A DNA stretch of 64,000 nucleotides from Candidatus Geothrix odensensis (GTDB taxonomy: Bacteria; Acidobacteriota; Holophagae; Holophagales; Holophagaceae): the NCBI GenBank assembly GCA_016714685.1, contig JADKCH010000001.1, positions 62,001 through 126,000 of the forward strand, given 5' to 3'. Below the pieces are notes generated by a model. It had not been told where the DNA came from. It was given only the letters and a program-made list of their open reading frames with translations, and did not search any database. Positions 27,662-35,258 of this stretch are shown here, piece after piece; the stretch's first letter is position 1; each line of letters opens with the position of its first letter. Made by a program: the position numbers and the translations under genes.

Positions 27662-29127
27662 ACCTCGATGCCCTGATTGATGGGGTCGCCATCCGGCGCT
27701 CCGGACCCGATGTCGACGTGGTGGACCTCACCAGCGACAGCCGCGAGGTTCGCCCCGGATGGGCCTTCCTGGCCCTGCAGGGCGAGAAGGTCGATGGAGC
27801 CGCCTTCATTCCCCAGGCCCTGTCCCAAGGTGCCGTCGCAGTCATCTCCGGTTCTGGCGTGGACACGCCAGAACAAGTCGCCAGCTGCACCTTCCTCGCG
27901 GATCCCCGCCTGCGCATGGCTGAGATGGCCCGGCGCCTGCACGGCACCCCCGATGAGCACCTGGCCCTCATCGGCGTCACCGGCACCAACGGGAAGACCA
28001 CCACCACCACGCTCATCCGGCAGCTGCTGCGGGGCGCGGGCATCGGCTGCGGGCTGGTCGGCACCGTGCTGAACGCCGCGGGGGCCCTGGAGGAGGAGGC
28101 CGTCCGCACGACTCCGGAAAGCCCGGCCTTCTACCGCTGGCTGCGGCGCAGCGTGGACGCGGGCGATGCCGCCTCGGCGGTGGAGGTCAGCAGCCACGCC
28201 CTCTGCCTGGGGCGGGTCCACGGCGCCCTGTTCAAGGTGGGACTCTTCACGAACCTGACCCAGGACCACCTGGACTACCACGGCACTCTGGAAGCCTACT
28301 TCGAGGCCAAGCTGCGGCTGCGGAACCAGAGCGGCCGCTTCCTGGTGAACGCGGACGATCCCTATGGCCGCCGCCTCCTCGAGGGCGGCCGCTGCTGGAG
28401 CTACGCCATCGATCAGGAGGCGGACTACCGGGCCACGGAGCTGGTCCTCGGGCCCACGGGCACGCGGTTCCGCCTGCGCGGCCTCCAGGGCGACTTCGTG
28501 GTGGACAGCCCGCTGCTGGGCCGCTTCAATGCCTACAACCTGCTGGCGGCCCTGGCCGCCTGCGCGGAGGCCGGCTTCGATCTCAACCGCCTGGTGCCCG
28601 CCGTGCCCAGGGTCACCGGCGCCCCGGGGCGCATCGAGCGCGTGGACTGTGGCCAGCCCTTCGGCGTCATGGTGGACTACGCCCACACGCCCGACGCCCT
28701 GGAGAAGCTGCTGGCCGAGGGCCGGCGCCTGCTCCCGCCCGGCGCCCGCCTGCACGTGCTCTTCGGCTGCGGCGGCGACCGCGACCGCACCAAGCGTCCC
28801 CTCATGGCCGCGGCGGTGGCCGCCGGTGCCGACGTGGTGTGGCACACCAGCGACAACCCCCGCACCGAGGACCCCGAGCGCATCCTCGATGACGCGGCGC
28901 CGGGCATTCCCGAAGGCGTAAGGGCCGATGCCGCCCGCTACCACCGCAACGCCGACCGCCGCGAATCCGTGCGCCAGGCCCTGGCCGACTGCCGCCCCGG
29001 CGACCTCCTGCTGCTGGCCGGCAAGGGCCACGAGCCCTACCAGGAGATCCACGGCGTCAAGCATCCCTACAGCGACCGCAGTGCCGTGGAAGCCGCGCTG
29101 TCACACGATAGGGGAACCCATGATTGA
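27658..29127 (+). CDS. murE: UDP-MurNAc-tripeptide ligase (MurE)
   Basis: A 489-residue Mur ligase adding the third stem-peptide residue. ATP site GVTGTNGKTTTTTLI, substrate block TTPESPAFYRWL, FTNLTQDHLDYHG and the C-terminal GCGGDRDRTKRP. The specificity loop reads TSDNPRTEDPERI: DNPR is the motif of meso-diaminopimelate-adding enzymes, so Dap at position 3 is expected. It starts inside the ftsI stop, so the two are coupled. Confidence 0.95.
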   Translation: MNLDALIDGVAIRRSGPDVDVVDLTSDSREVRPGWAFLALQGEKVDGAAFIPQALSQGAVAVISGSGVDTPEQVASCTFLADPRLRMAEMARRLHGTPDEHLALIGVTGTNGKTTTTTLIRQLLRGAGIGCGLVGTVLNAAGALEEEAVRTTPESPAFYRWLRRSVDAGDAASAVEVSSHALCLGRVHGALFKVGLFTNLTQDHLDYHGTLEAYFEAKLRLRNQSGRFLVNADDPYGRRLLEGGRCWSYAIDQEADYRATELVLGPTGTRFRLRGLQGDFVVDSPLLGRFNAYNLLAALAACAEAGFDLNRLVPAVPRVTGAPGRIERVDCGQPFGVMVDYAHTPDALEKLLAEGRRLLPPGARLHVLFGCGGDRDRTKRPLMAAAVAAGADVVWHTSDNPRTEDPERILDDAAPGIPEGVRADAARYHRNADRRESVRQALADCRPGDLLLLAGKGHEPYQEIHGVKHPYSDRSAVEAALSHDRGTHD

Positions 29128-29170
29128 CCGGGTCTCCCGATCAGCCGTGTCTCCGGGCAGTTCAGCATTT

Positions 29171-29320
29171 GATCGGTGTTCATCGATGTTCATCGGTGGT
29201 TCGAAACAATCTTTCCGCACCGGGTTGCCCCAGTTCGGCATTTGGCAGGATCTCGATCTGGAGAACAGTGCTGGTTCTCAAGATCTATTAGCCACCGATG
29301 AACACCGATGCACACCGATG
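29171..29320. repeat. Long inverted repeat between murE and sua5
   Basis: Arms at 29171-29200 and 29291-29320 match as reverse complements at 26 of 30 bases, with a 90-base centre. The right arm is itself three 10-base units of the form CACCGATGNA. It lies in the 279-base gap where a second gene has come between murE and murF. It looks like an intergenic repeat element and not a simple terminator. Confidence 0.8.
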
Positions 29321-29406
29321 AAAGAACATGAGCCGGTGGTCCCGACAGGTCGACCGACGACGGAATACGGCCCATGCGGGAAGCAAGTGTCCATCGGAGG
29401 CCTCCG

Positions 29407-30393
29407 ATGACCCGCCTGCTATCCGTCCACTCGGTGGACGATCCGGCCCTCCGCGAAGCCGCGTCGATTCTCGCTGCAGGCGGCCTGGTGGCCTTTCCCA
29501 CGGAGACGGTCTACGGGCTGGGGGCCGATGGCCTGAACCCCGAGGCCGTGGCCCGCATCTACGCCGCCAAGGGCCGACCCGCGACCAATCCCGTCATTCT
29601 GCATGTGGACTCCATCGCCTCGGCGAGAGCGCTGGTCAGCCAGTGGCCTGATACAGCCCAGCTCCTTACGGAGCGCTTCTGGCCCGGTCCCCTGACCCTG
29701 ATCCTGCCCGCCTCGGAGCAGGTCCCGGCCATCGTGCGCGCCGGTGGCCCCACCGTGGCCCTGCGCTGCCCGGCCCATCGCGTCGCCCAGGCGTTGATCA
29801 AGGCGGTCGGCCGCCCCCTGGCCGCCCCCAGCGCCAACCGCAGCCAGCACCTGTCGCCCACCCTCGCGGAGCATGTGGCCTCCAGTCTGGGCGAGGCGGT
29901 GGACCTGATCCTCGACGGCGGGCCCACGGAGGCCGGCCTGGAGTCCACCATCCTCGACCTGAGCGTGGCCCGGCCGCGCATCCTCCGTCCCGGTCCCGTG
30001 GCTCCGGCGGAACTGGCCGCGCTCCTGGGGGCCTTGGATCTGTGGGAGGGTGCCGTGAGGCCCGGGGAGTCCCAGACCGCGCCCGGCATGGCCGAGCGCC
30101 ACTACGCCCCCAGGGCACGGCTCGAGCTGGTGGCCCCTGGCAGCGGCCTGGCCCCGGGCTCCGGGCGGGTCGCCTATGTGGCCTTCGGTCACCTTCCCGT
30201 CCTGCCGGATTCCATCCGCGGCATCCTCCTGCCGCTCGACGCGGAGGCCGTGGGCACGCGGCTGTTCGCGCTGCTCCACGAGCTGGATGACGCCGGCTTC
30301 GAGCGCGTGGTCATGGAGCGGCCCCCCGCGGGCGAGGCCTGGATGGCCGTCCGGGACCGGCTGCGCCGCGCCTCGGCGAAGGAGCCGACATGA
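29407..30393 (+). CDS. sua5: Threonylcarbamoyl-AMP synthase, Sua5 type
   Basis: A 328-residue enzyme that makes threonylcarbamoyl-AMP from Thr, bicarbonate and ATP for the t6A37 modification of ANN-decoding tRNAs. The YrdC domain has LAAGGLVAFPTETVYGLGAD, AAKGRPATNPVILHV and PLAAPSANRSQHLSPT. The extra C-terminal Sua5 domain (from about 215, GMAERHYAPRARLELV) separates it from the short TsaC form. The ATG at 29407 is preceded by CGGAGG; an in-frame Met at 29374 is less likely. It is an intruder between murE and murF. Confidence 0.93.
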   Translation: MTRLLSVHSVDDPALREAASILAAGGLVAFPTETVYGLGADGLNPEAVARIYAAKGRPATNPVILHVDSIASARALVSQWPDTAQLLTERFWPGPLTLILPASEQVPAIVRAGGPTVALRCPAHRVAQALIKAVGRPLAAPSANRSQHLSPTLAEHVASSLGEAVDLILDGGPTEAGLESTILDLSVARPRILRPGPVAPAELAALLGALDLWEGAVRPGESQTAPGMAERHYAPRARLELVAPGSGLAPGSGRVAYVAFGHLPVLPDSIRGILLPLDAEAVGTRLFALLHELDDAGFERVVMERPPAGEAWMAVRDRLRRASAKEPT

Positions 30394-30428
30394 GCGTGAA
30401 GCGGAAACGAGCCTCGCGTGCGTTAGGC

Positions 30429-30579
30429 GGAGGTGCCGCGTGAGCACGAAGCAGGAGCAGAGGCCATGTCCACGAGCGTGAGGGAGTGGGAGGACAGCGC
30501 AGTGCGCTGTCCGATACATGGAGTGCCACTTTGGCGAAGTCGAAGCCCGAAGGGCGCGGCACAGGAGGTGCCGCGTGAG
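30429..30579 (+). repeat. Duplicated 16-base ribosome-binding/start region and a perfect hairpin
   Basis: GGAGGTGCCGCGTGAG occurs at 30429-30444 and again at 30564-30579, the second copy being the Shine-Dalgarno and GTG start of murF. Between them, GGACAGCGC (30492-30500) and GCGCTGTCC (30504-30512) form a perfect 9-bp hairpin with a 3-base loop. The first copy would start a peptide of only 13 residues. This may be a small insertion that duplicated the murF start region. Confidence 0.65.
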
Positions 30580-31924
30580 TCTCTGGTCCCTGTTCCAGGC
30601 GGCCTCCCAGGTGGGTGGGGAGATCCTCGGCGACGGCTCCGTGGTGCCGTCTTCGCTCTCCCTCGATACGCGCACCCTCCAACCCGGTGCCTGCTTCGTG
30701 GCGCTGCACGCGGAACGGGATGGCCACGACTTCGCCGCCCAGGCCGTGGAGAAGGGCGCCGCCGCGCTCCTGGTCGATCATCCCCTGTCCACTGGCTGTC
30801 CGCAGCTGGTGGTGCCAGACACGCTGGCGGCCCTCCAGAGGTGGGGCCAGGCGCGCCTGGCGGCGGTGCGTCCGCGGCAGGTGTGCGGCATCACGGGCAG
30901 CGTGGGCAAGACCAGCACGAAGGAGCTGCTCGCGGCGGCCATGGGGGCGTGGAAGACGCCGGGCAACCGCAACAACACGCTGGGCCTGCCCGAGGCCCTG
31001 GCCACGCTCCCGGAAGGCCTGGGATCGGTGGTGCTCGAGCTGGGCATGAGCACGCCCGGCGAGATCCGGCGGCTCACGGAGCTGGCGCCGCTGGACGCGG
31101 GCCTCATCACCCTGGTGGGCACCGCCCACATCGAGAACTTCACCAAGGGCCAGCAGGGCATCGCGGAAGCCAAGGGGGAGCTGGTGGCGGGCCTGAACCG
31201 CGGCGGGCTCTGGGTGCACCTGGCCTCGGACCCGTGGTGCCGCTGGATCGCCGCCCAGCCCTGGGCCCAGCATGCCGAGGCCCTGGCGGTGGGCGAGGGC
31301 GAGGCCTTCGGCTGGGAGGCCGTGGAATCCCTCGGCGCAGCGGGCGGGGCCTTCCGGCTGCGCACGCCGCAGGGGACCGTGCCCATCCGAGTCCAACTAC
31401 CCGGTGAGCACCAGGTCCGGAATGCCGCCCTGGCCGCCACTTTGGCCATCCGGCTTGGCCATGACGCGGAACAGGTGGCGCAGGGCCTCGGCAGGGTCGT
31501 TCCCGAACACGGCCGCGGACGGCTCCACGCCCTGCCGGTGGGCGGCTGCCTGCTGGACGAGACCTACAACGCCAGCTCCGATTCCATCCTGGCCTGCGCC
31601 CGCGCCCTGCTGCAGCTTCCGGGCGGAGAGGCCGTGGCGGTGCTGGGTTCCATGCGGGAGCTGGGACCGGATGCCCCGCGGATCCACCAGGAGACCGGCC
31701 GGGCGCTCCGGGGCCTGGGCCTGGTGAGGCTCTGGGCCTACGGGGACCACGCCGGTGACTATGCCGGGGGGTTCGGCTCCGGGGCCCAGGCCTTCCCGGA
31801 TTTCGAGGCCTTGCGCGACGCCCCGACGGGACTCTCCGCAATTCCGCCCGGAGCCCGTATCCTGGTGAAAGGCAGCCGGTTCTGGCGCGCGGAACGCGCC
31901 GTGGACTGGCTCCTCGCCCACTGA
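30575..31924 (+). CDS. murF: UDP-MurNAc-tripeptide-D-alanyl-D-alanine ligase
   Basis: A 449-residue Mur ligase that attaches D-Ala-D-Ala. ATP site GITGSVGKTSTKELL, then GNRNNTLGLPEAL, ELGMSTPGEI, and the C-terminal LDETYNASSDSILA and KGSRFWRAERAV. GTG at 30575 is chosen because AGGAGGTG lies directly upstream and the protein then begins at the family's normal N-terminus; the in-frame ATG at 30518 would add 19 unrelated residues. Confidence 0.94.
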   Translation: MSLWSLFQAASQVGGEILGDGSVVPSSLSLDTRTLQPGACFVALHAERDGHDFAAQAVEKGAAALLVDHPLSTGCPQLVVPDTLAALQRWGQARLAAVRPRQVCGITGSVGKTSTKELLAAAMGAWKTPGNRNNTLGLPEALATLPEGLGSVVLELGMSTPGEIRRLTELAPLDAGLITLVGTAHIENFTKGQQGIAEAKGELVAGLNRGGLWVHLASDPWCRWIAAQPWAQHAEALAVGEGEAFGWEAVESLGAAGGAFRLRTPQGTVPIRVQLPGEHQVRNAALAATLAIRLGHDAEQVAQGLGRVVPEHGRGRLHALPVGGCLLDETYNASSDSILACARALLQLPGGEAVAVLGSMRELGPDAPRIHQETGRALRGLGLVRLWAYGDHAGDYAGGFGSGAQAFPDFEALRDAPTGLSAIPPGARILVKGSRFWRAERAVDWLLAH

Positions 31925-31945
31925 CCCGCCGACTCCGGACCGTCC

Positions 31946-33034
31946 ATGCTGCCTTGGCTCCTCTATCCCTTCCGCGACGTGGTGCCGGGCTTCTCGGTCT
32001 TCCGCTATGTCACCTTCCGCACGGCCATGGCCGCGGCCACGGCCATGGTGCTGAGCCTGCTGCTGGGCCCCTGGGTGATCCGCACGCTGACGGCCCTGAA
32101 GATGGGCCAGCACATCCGCGACGTGGGCCCAGAGAATCACCAGAAGAAGGCCGGGACGCCCACCATGGGCGGCATCCTCATCCTGGCGGTGATCATGGTC
32201 TCGACCCTGCTCTGGTGCGACCTCAAGAGCGGCGCCATCTGGGTCGTGCTGATCGCCCTGCTGGGCTTCGGCACCGTGGGCGCCTTCGACGATGCGCAGA
32301 AGCTCTTCAAGAAACAGAACCTGGGCCTCACCAGCTGGCAGAAGATGGCGCTCCTGACGGCCATCTCGCTGCTGGTGGCCTGGCTCATCCTGCACTTCGA
32401 CCTGCGCGGCGCGGCCACCAGCAAGCTCTCGGTGCCCTTCTTCAAGAACTTCCGGCCCGATGTCGGGATGTTCCTCATCCCCTGGATCTGGCTGGTGATG
32501 GTGGGCACCAGCAACGCGGTGAACCTCACGGACGGCCTGGACGGCCTCGCCACGGGCGGCACCCTGATCGTGTCCCTCACCTACGCCATCCTGGCCTACG
32601 TGGTGGGCCACGCGAAGATCGCGGGCTACCTGGTGGTGCCCCATGTCCCGGGCGGGGCCGAGCTCTCGGTGTTCATGGGCGCCATGGCGGGGGCCTGCCT
32701 GGGCTTCCTCTGGTTCAATGCCCATCCCGCCGAGGTCTTCATGGGCGACACGGGCTCCCTGGGCCTGGGCGGGGCCTTGGGCACGGTGGCCGTGGTCATC
32801 AAGCAGGAGGTGCTGCTGGTCATCGCGGGCGGGCTCTTCGTGCTGGAGGCCGTCAGCGTGATCCTGCAGGTGGGCAGCTTCAAGCTGCGTGGCGGGAAGC
32901 GCATCTTCCGCATGGCCCCCTTCCACCACCACCTCGAGCTGGGAGGGCTGCAGGAGACGAAGGTCGTCATCCGCATGTGGATCACCGCCATCGTCTGCTC
33001 GATCCTGGCGCTCAGCTCTCTGAAGCTGCGATAG
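31946..33034 (+). CDS. mraY: Phospho-N-acetylmuramoyl-pentapeptide transferase
   Basis: A 362-residue polytopic membrane enzyme (about ten helices) that makes lipid I from UDP-MurNAc-pentapeptide and undecaprenyl phosphate. The conserved blocks are KKAGTPTMGG, GAFDDAQKLFKKQNLGL, NLTDGLDGLATG, FNAHPAEVFMGDTGSLGLGG and APFHHHLELGG, which contain the catalytic Asp residues and the HHH motif. Complete. Confidence 0.97.
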   Translation: MLPWLLYPFRDVVPGFSVFRYVTFRTAMAAATAMVLSLLLGPWVIRTLTALKMGQHIRDVGPENHQKKAGTPTMGGILILAVIMVSTLLWCDLKSGAIWVVLIALLGFGTVGAFDDAQKLFKKQNLGLTSWQKMALLTAISLLVAWLILHFDLRGAATSKLSVPFFKNFRPDVGMFLIPWIWLVMVGTSNAVNLTDGLDGLATGGTLIVSLTYAILAYVVGHAKIAGYLVVPHVPGGAELSVFMGAMAGACLGFLWFNAHPAEVFMGDTGSLGLGGALGTVAVVIKQEVLLVIAGGLFVLEAVSVILQVGSFKLRGGKRIFRMAPFHHHLELGGLQETKVVIRMWITAIVCSILALSSLKLR

Positions 33035-33063
33035 GGCGTTCCAATTACCCGGACAGGCTCCTA
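33034..33063 (+). repeat. 30-base direct repeat, copy 1 (after mraY)
   Basis: Begins GGGCGTTCCAAT and ends GGACAGGCTCCTA; 25 of 30 bases match the copy at 33881-33910. It starts at the last base of the mraY stop codon. The two copies bracket the EAL gene exactly. Confidence 0.8.
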
Positions 33064-33809
33064 TCCCCGATGATCGGCCGGGGCCGGGTGGGCCAGGGCT
33101 GGCCCAGGATGTAGCCCTGGCCCCAGGGCACGTCGGCGTCCATGACCGCCTGCAGCTCCTCCAGCGTCTCGATGCCCTCGGCGATGAAGCCGATGCGCAT
33201 GCGCTGGGCGAAGTGGGAGAGCGCGTTCAGCAGGGCCGCCTGGTAGGGGCGGCGATGCACCTGCTCCACCAGGCTGCGATCCGCCTTGATGAAGTCCGGA
33301 GCCAGCCGCGCCATGTGGGTCAGGCTCGCGACGCCTGCGCCGAGGTCATCCACGGCCACCCGCAGGCCGAGGTCGCGCAGCCGGTTGGCATAGCCCTGGA
33401 GAACCTCGAGATCGTGCACGCCCTGGGACTCGGTGAACTCCATCACCACGCAGCCGGGGTCGAAGGGAAGGTCCTCCATCCAGCGCGGCAGGCAGTCCCA
33501 GAAGCCCGGCGCCTCGAGGCTGACGGGTTCCAGGTTCACGAAGTGCAGGTAGCTGTCGTCGCCGGTGCGGGCCAGGGTCTGGAAGGTGGACTCGAGGAAC
33601 CGGAGGTCGAGGATGAGGCGGTCCTCCAGGCGCAACGAGGGATCCTGCAGGATGGGGCCCACGGGGTGGGCGACGCCCTCCGCATCCCGGTGCCAGGCGA
33701 GGTACTCCTTGGCCATGAGGCGGTTGTCGTTGAGCCGGTACATGGGCTGCACGTGGGGCTCCAGGACGCCTTCGCCCCTCAGCATGCTCTCCAGGATGCC
33801 CTTCGGCAT
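33045..33809 (-). CDS. EAL-domain protein, probable cyclic-di-GMP phosphodiesterase
   Basis: A 254-residue stand-alone EAL domain. The signature Glu is in KEYLAWHRD (EYL for EAL). Other catalytic positions are kept: Asn in LHFVNLEPVS, Glu in VVMEFTESQ, Asp pair in VAVDDLGAGVASL, Lys in DFIKADRSLV, Glu in FIAEGIETLEEL, and Gln in GQGYILGQPWP. It is therefore probably an active phosphodiesterase. No sensory domain or membrane segment. It is on the opposite strand within the dcw cluster, bracketed by 30-base direct repeats. Start 33809 has a GGAG upstream; the open frame reaches 35090 only as antisense to murD. Confidence 0.88.
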   Translation of the reverse strand: MPKGILESMLRGEGVLEPHVQPMYRLNDNRLMAKEYLAWHRDAEGVAHPVGPILQDPSLRLEDRLILDLRFLESTFQTLARTGDDSYLHFVNLEPVSLEAPGFWDCLPRWMEDLPFDPGCVVMEFTESQGVHDLEVLQGYANRLRDLGLRVAVDDLGAGVASLTHMARLAPDFIKADRSLVEQVHRRPYQAALLNALSHFAQRMRIGFIAEGIETLEELQAVMDADVPWGQGYILGQPWPTRPRPIIGDRSLSG

Positions 33810-33880
33810 GTTCACTCCGCCTCCGACCCAGCGTCCTGGCCCCAGTGTAGCGCGGGCATCCGGTGGTGTCGCGGCCGCTC

Positions 33881-33910
33881 GGGCATTCCAATCAGGTGGA
33901 CAGGCTCCTA
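33881..33910 (+). repeat. 30-base direct repeat, copy 2 (before murD)
   Basis: Begins GGGCATTCCAAT and ends GGACAGGCTCCTA, 19 bases ahead of the murD ATG. The partner is at 33034-33063. The repeated block might carry the original mraY-murD junction or a murD promoter; neither is proven. Confidence 0.8.
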
Positions 33911-33929
33911 GTCTGGAAGGGGAGGCGGC

Positions 33930-35258
33930 ATGCGCACCGTGGTCATGGGGGCAGGACGGTCGGGGCTGGCGGCGGCGCGCCATCTCACGGCGCAGGGCCA
34001 CCCAGTGGTCTTGACGGACAGCCGACCGGATCCTGGCCCGGCCCTGGAACTGGACCTGGCCCAGGCTGGCATTCCCGGTGTCTGGGGCGACCATCCGCTG
34101 GCCCTGCTGGAGGGTTGCGGGGAGCTCGTCATCAGCCCGGGCATCCCCCGCACCGCGACTTTCGTGCGCGAGGCCCTGGACCGCGGCATCGCCGTGATCG
34201 GCGAGGTGGAGCTGGCCCACCGCCTGATCCGCGAACGCAAGGACGGCAGCCGGGTGCTGGCGGTGACGGGCACCAACGGCAAGAGCACCACCACGGACCT
34301 CACGGCCCACCTGCTGCGGGCCTCGGGCCTTCCCGCCATCGCCTGCGGCAACCTGGGCACCCCCGTGATCGAGGCCGCCGAGTCGGCGGGGCCGGGCTCG
34401 GTGTTCGTGATCGAGCTGAGCAGCTACCAGCTCGAGTCGACTCTGGCCTTTCACGCCGAGGGCGCGGCCTTCCTGAACCTCACCCCCGACCACCTGGCGC
34501 GGCATGGCGACATGGAGACCTACCGGCGCACCAAGCTGCGGATCTTCGAAGGTCAGACCGCCGACGATCTGCGCGTGGTGCCCGTGGCCCACCCGGAGTG
34601 GTGGCAGGATGCCCCGGGAACCGGACGGCCCGCGCGGTTCGGCTGGTCCCAGTGCGAGGCCTGGTGCGATGCCTCCGGCGCCATGACCCTGCTGGGCGAA
34701 CCCCTGCTGCACCGCTCCGAGCTGCGGATCCCGGGCGAGCACAACGTGGAGAACGCCCTGGCCGCCTGCCTCCTGGCCGCCCATGGCGGAGCTGCCATCG
34801 CCGCCCTGCGCGACGGCCTGCGCACCTATCCCGGGCTCGCCCACCGCATCGCCCTCTGTGGGGAGCGGGGAGGCGTGAAGGCCTACAACGATTCCAAGGG
34901 CACCAACGTGGATGCCACGCTGACGGCCATCCGCGCGCTTCCGGGGCCCCTGGTGCTCCTGCTCGGGGGCACCGACAAGGGCGCGAGCTATGAGCCGCTG
35001 CGGGAGGCCCTCGCGGGCAAGCTGCGGCGGCTGGTCTTCCTGGGCGAAGCCATCCCCCAGCTCGTGCGGGACCTTGGCGATCTGCCGCACGAGGTGGTCC
35101 CTGCCTTCGATGACGCCGTGGCGACCGCGCTGTCCCTGGCCCAGGCAGGGGACCAGGTGCTGCTAAGCCCCGCCTGCGCGAGCTTCGACCAGTTCGACAA
35201 CTTCGAGCAGCGGGGAGATCGCTTCGAGGCGCTGGTGCAGCGCTGGAGCCGGTCATGA
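33930..35258 (+). CDS. murD: UDP-N-acetylmuramoyl-L-alanine-D-glutamate ligase
   Basis: A 442-residue Mur ligase adding D-Glu. N-terminal Rossmann-like domain VVMGAGRSGLAAARHL, ATP site AVTGTNGKSTTTDL, FVIELSSYQLE, LTPDHLARHG, KAYNDSKGTNVDAT and the C-terminal LLSPACASFDQFDNFEQRG. GGGGAGG lies just ahead of the ATG. Because the EAL gene upstream is on the other strand, murD may need its own promoter. Its TGA overlaps the next ATG. Confidence 0.96.
   Translation: MRTVVMGAGRSGLAAARHLTAQGHPVVLTDSRPDPGPALELDLAQAGIPGVWGDHPLALLEGCGELVISPGIPRTATFVREALDRGIAVIGEVELAHRLIRERKDGSRVLAVTGTNGKSTTTDLTAHLLRASGLPAIACGNLGTPVIEAAESAGPGSVFVIELSSYQLESTLAFHAEGAAFLNLTPDHLARHGDMETYRRTKLRIFEGQTADDLRVVPVAHPEWWQDAPGTGRPARFGWSQCEAWCDASGAMTLLGEPLLHRSELRIPGEHNVENALAACLLAAHGGAAIAALRDGLRTYPGLAHRIALCGERGGVKAYNDSKGTNVDATLTAIRALPGPLVLLLGGTDKGASYEPLREALAGKLRRLVFLGEAIPQLVRDLGDLPHEVVPAFDDAVATALSLAQAGDQVLLSPACASFDQFDNFEQRGDRFEALVQRWSRS

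Noticed and set aside
33810..35090. Upstream extension of the EAL gene's frame on the minus strand
   Set aside because: It runs antisense through murD and has no domain similarity; the ATG at 33809 begins the EAL domain.
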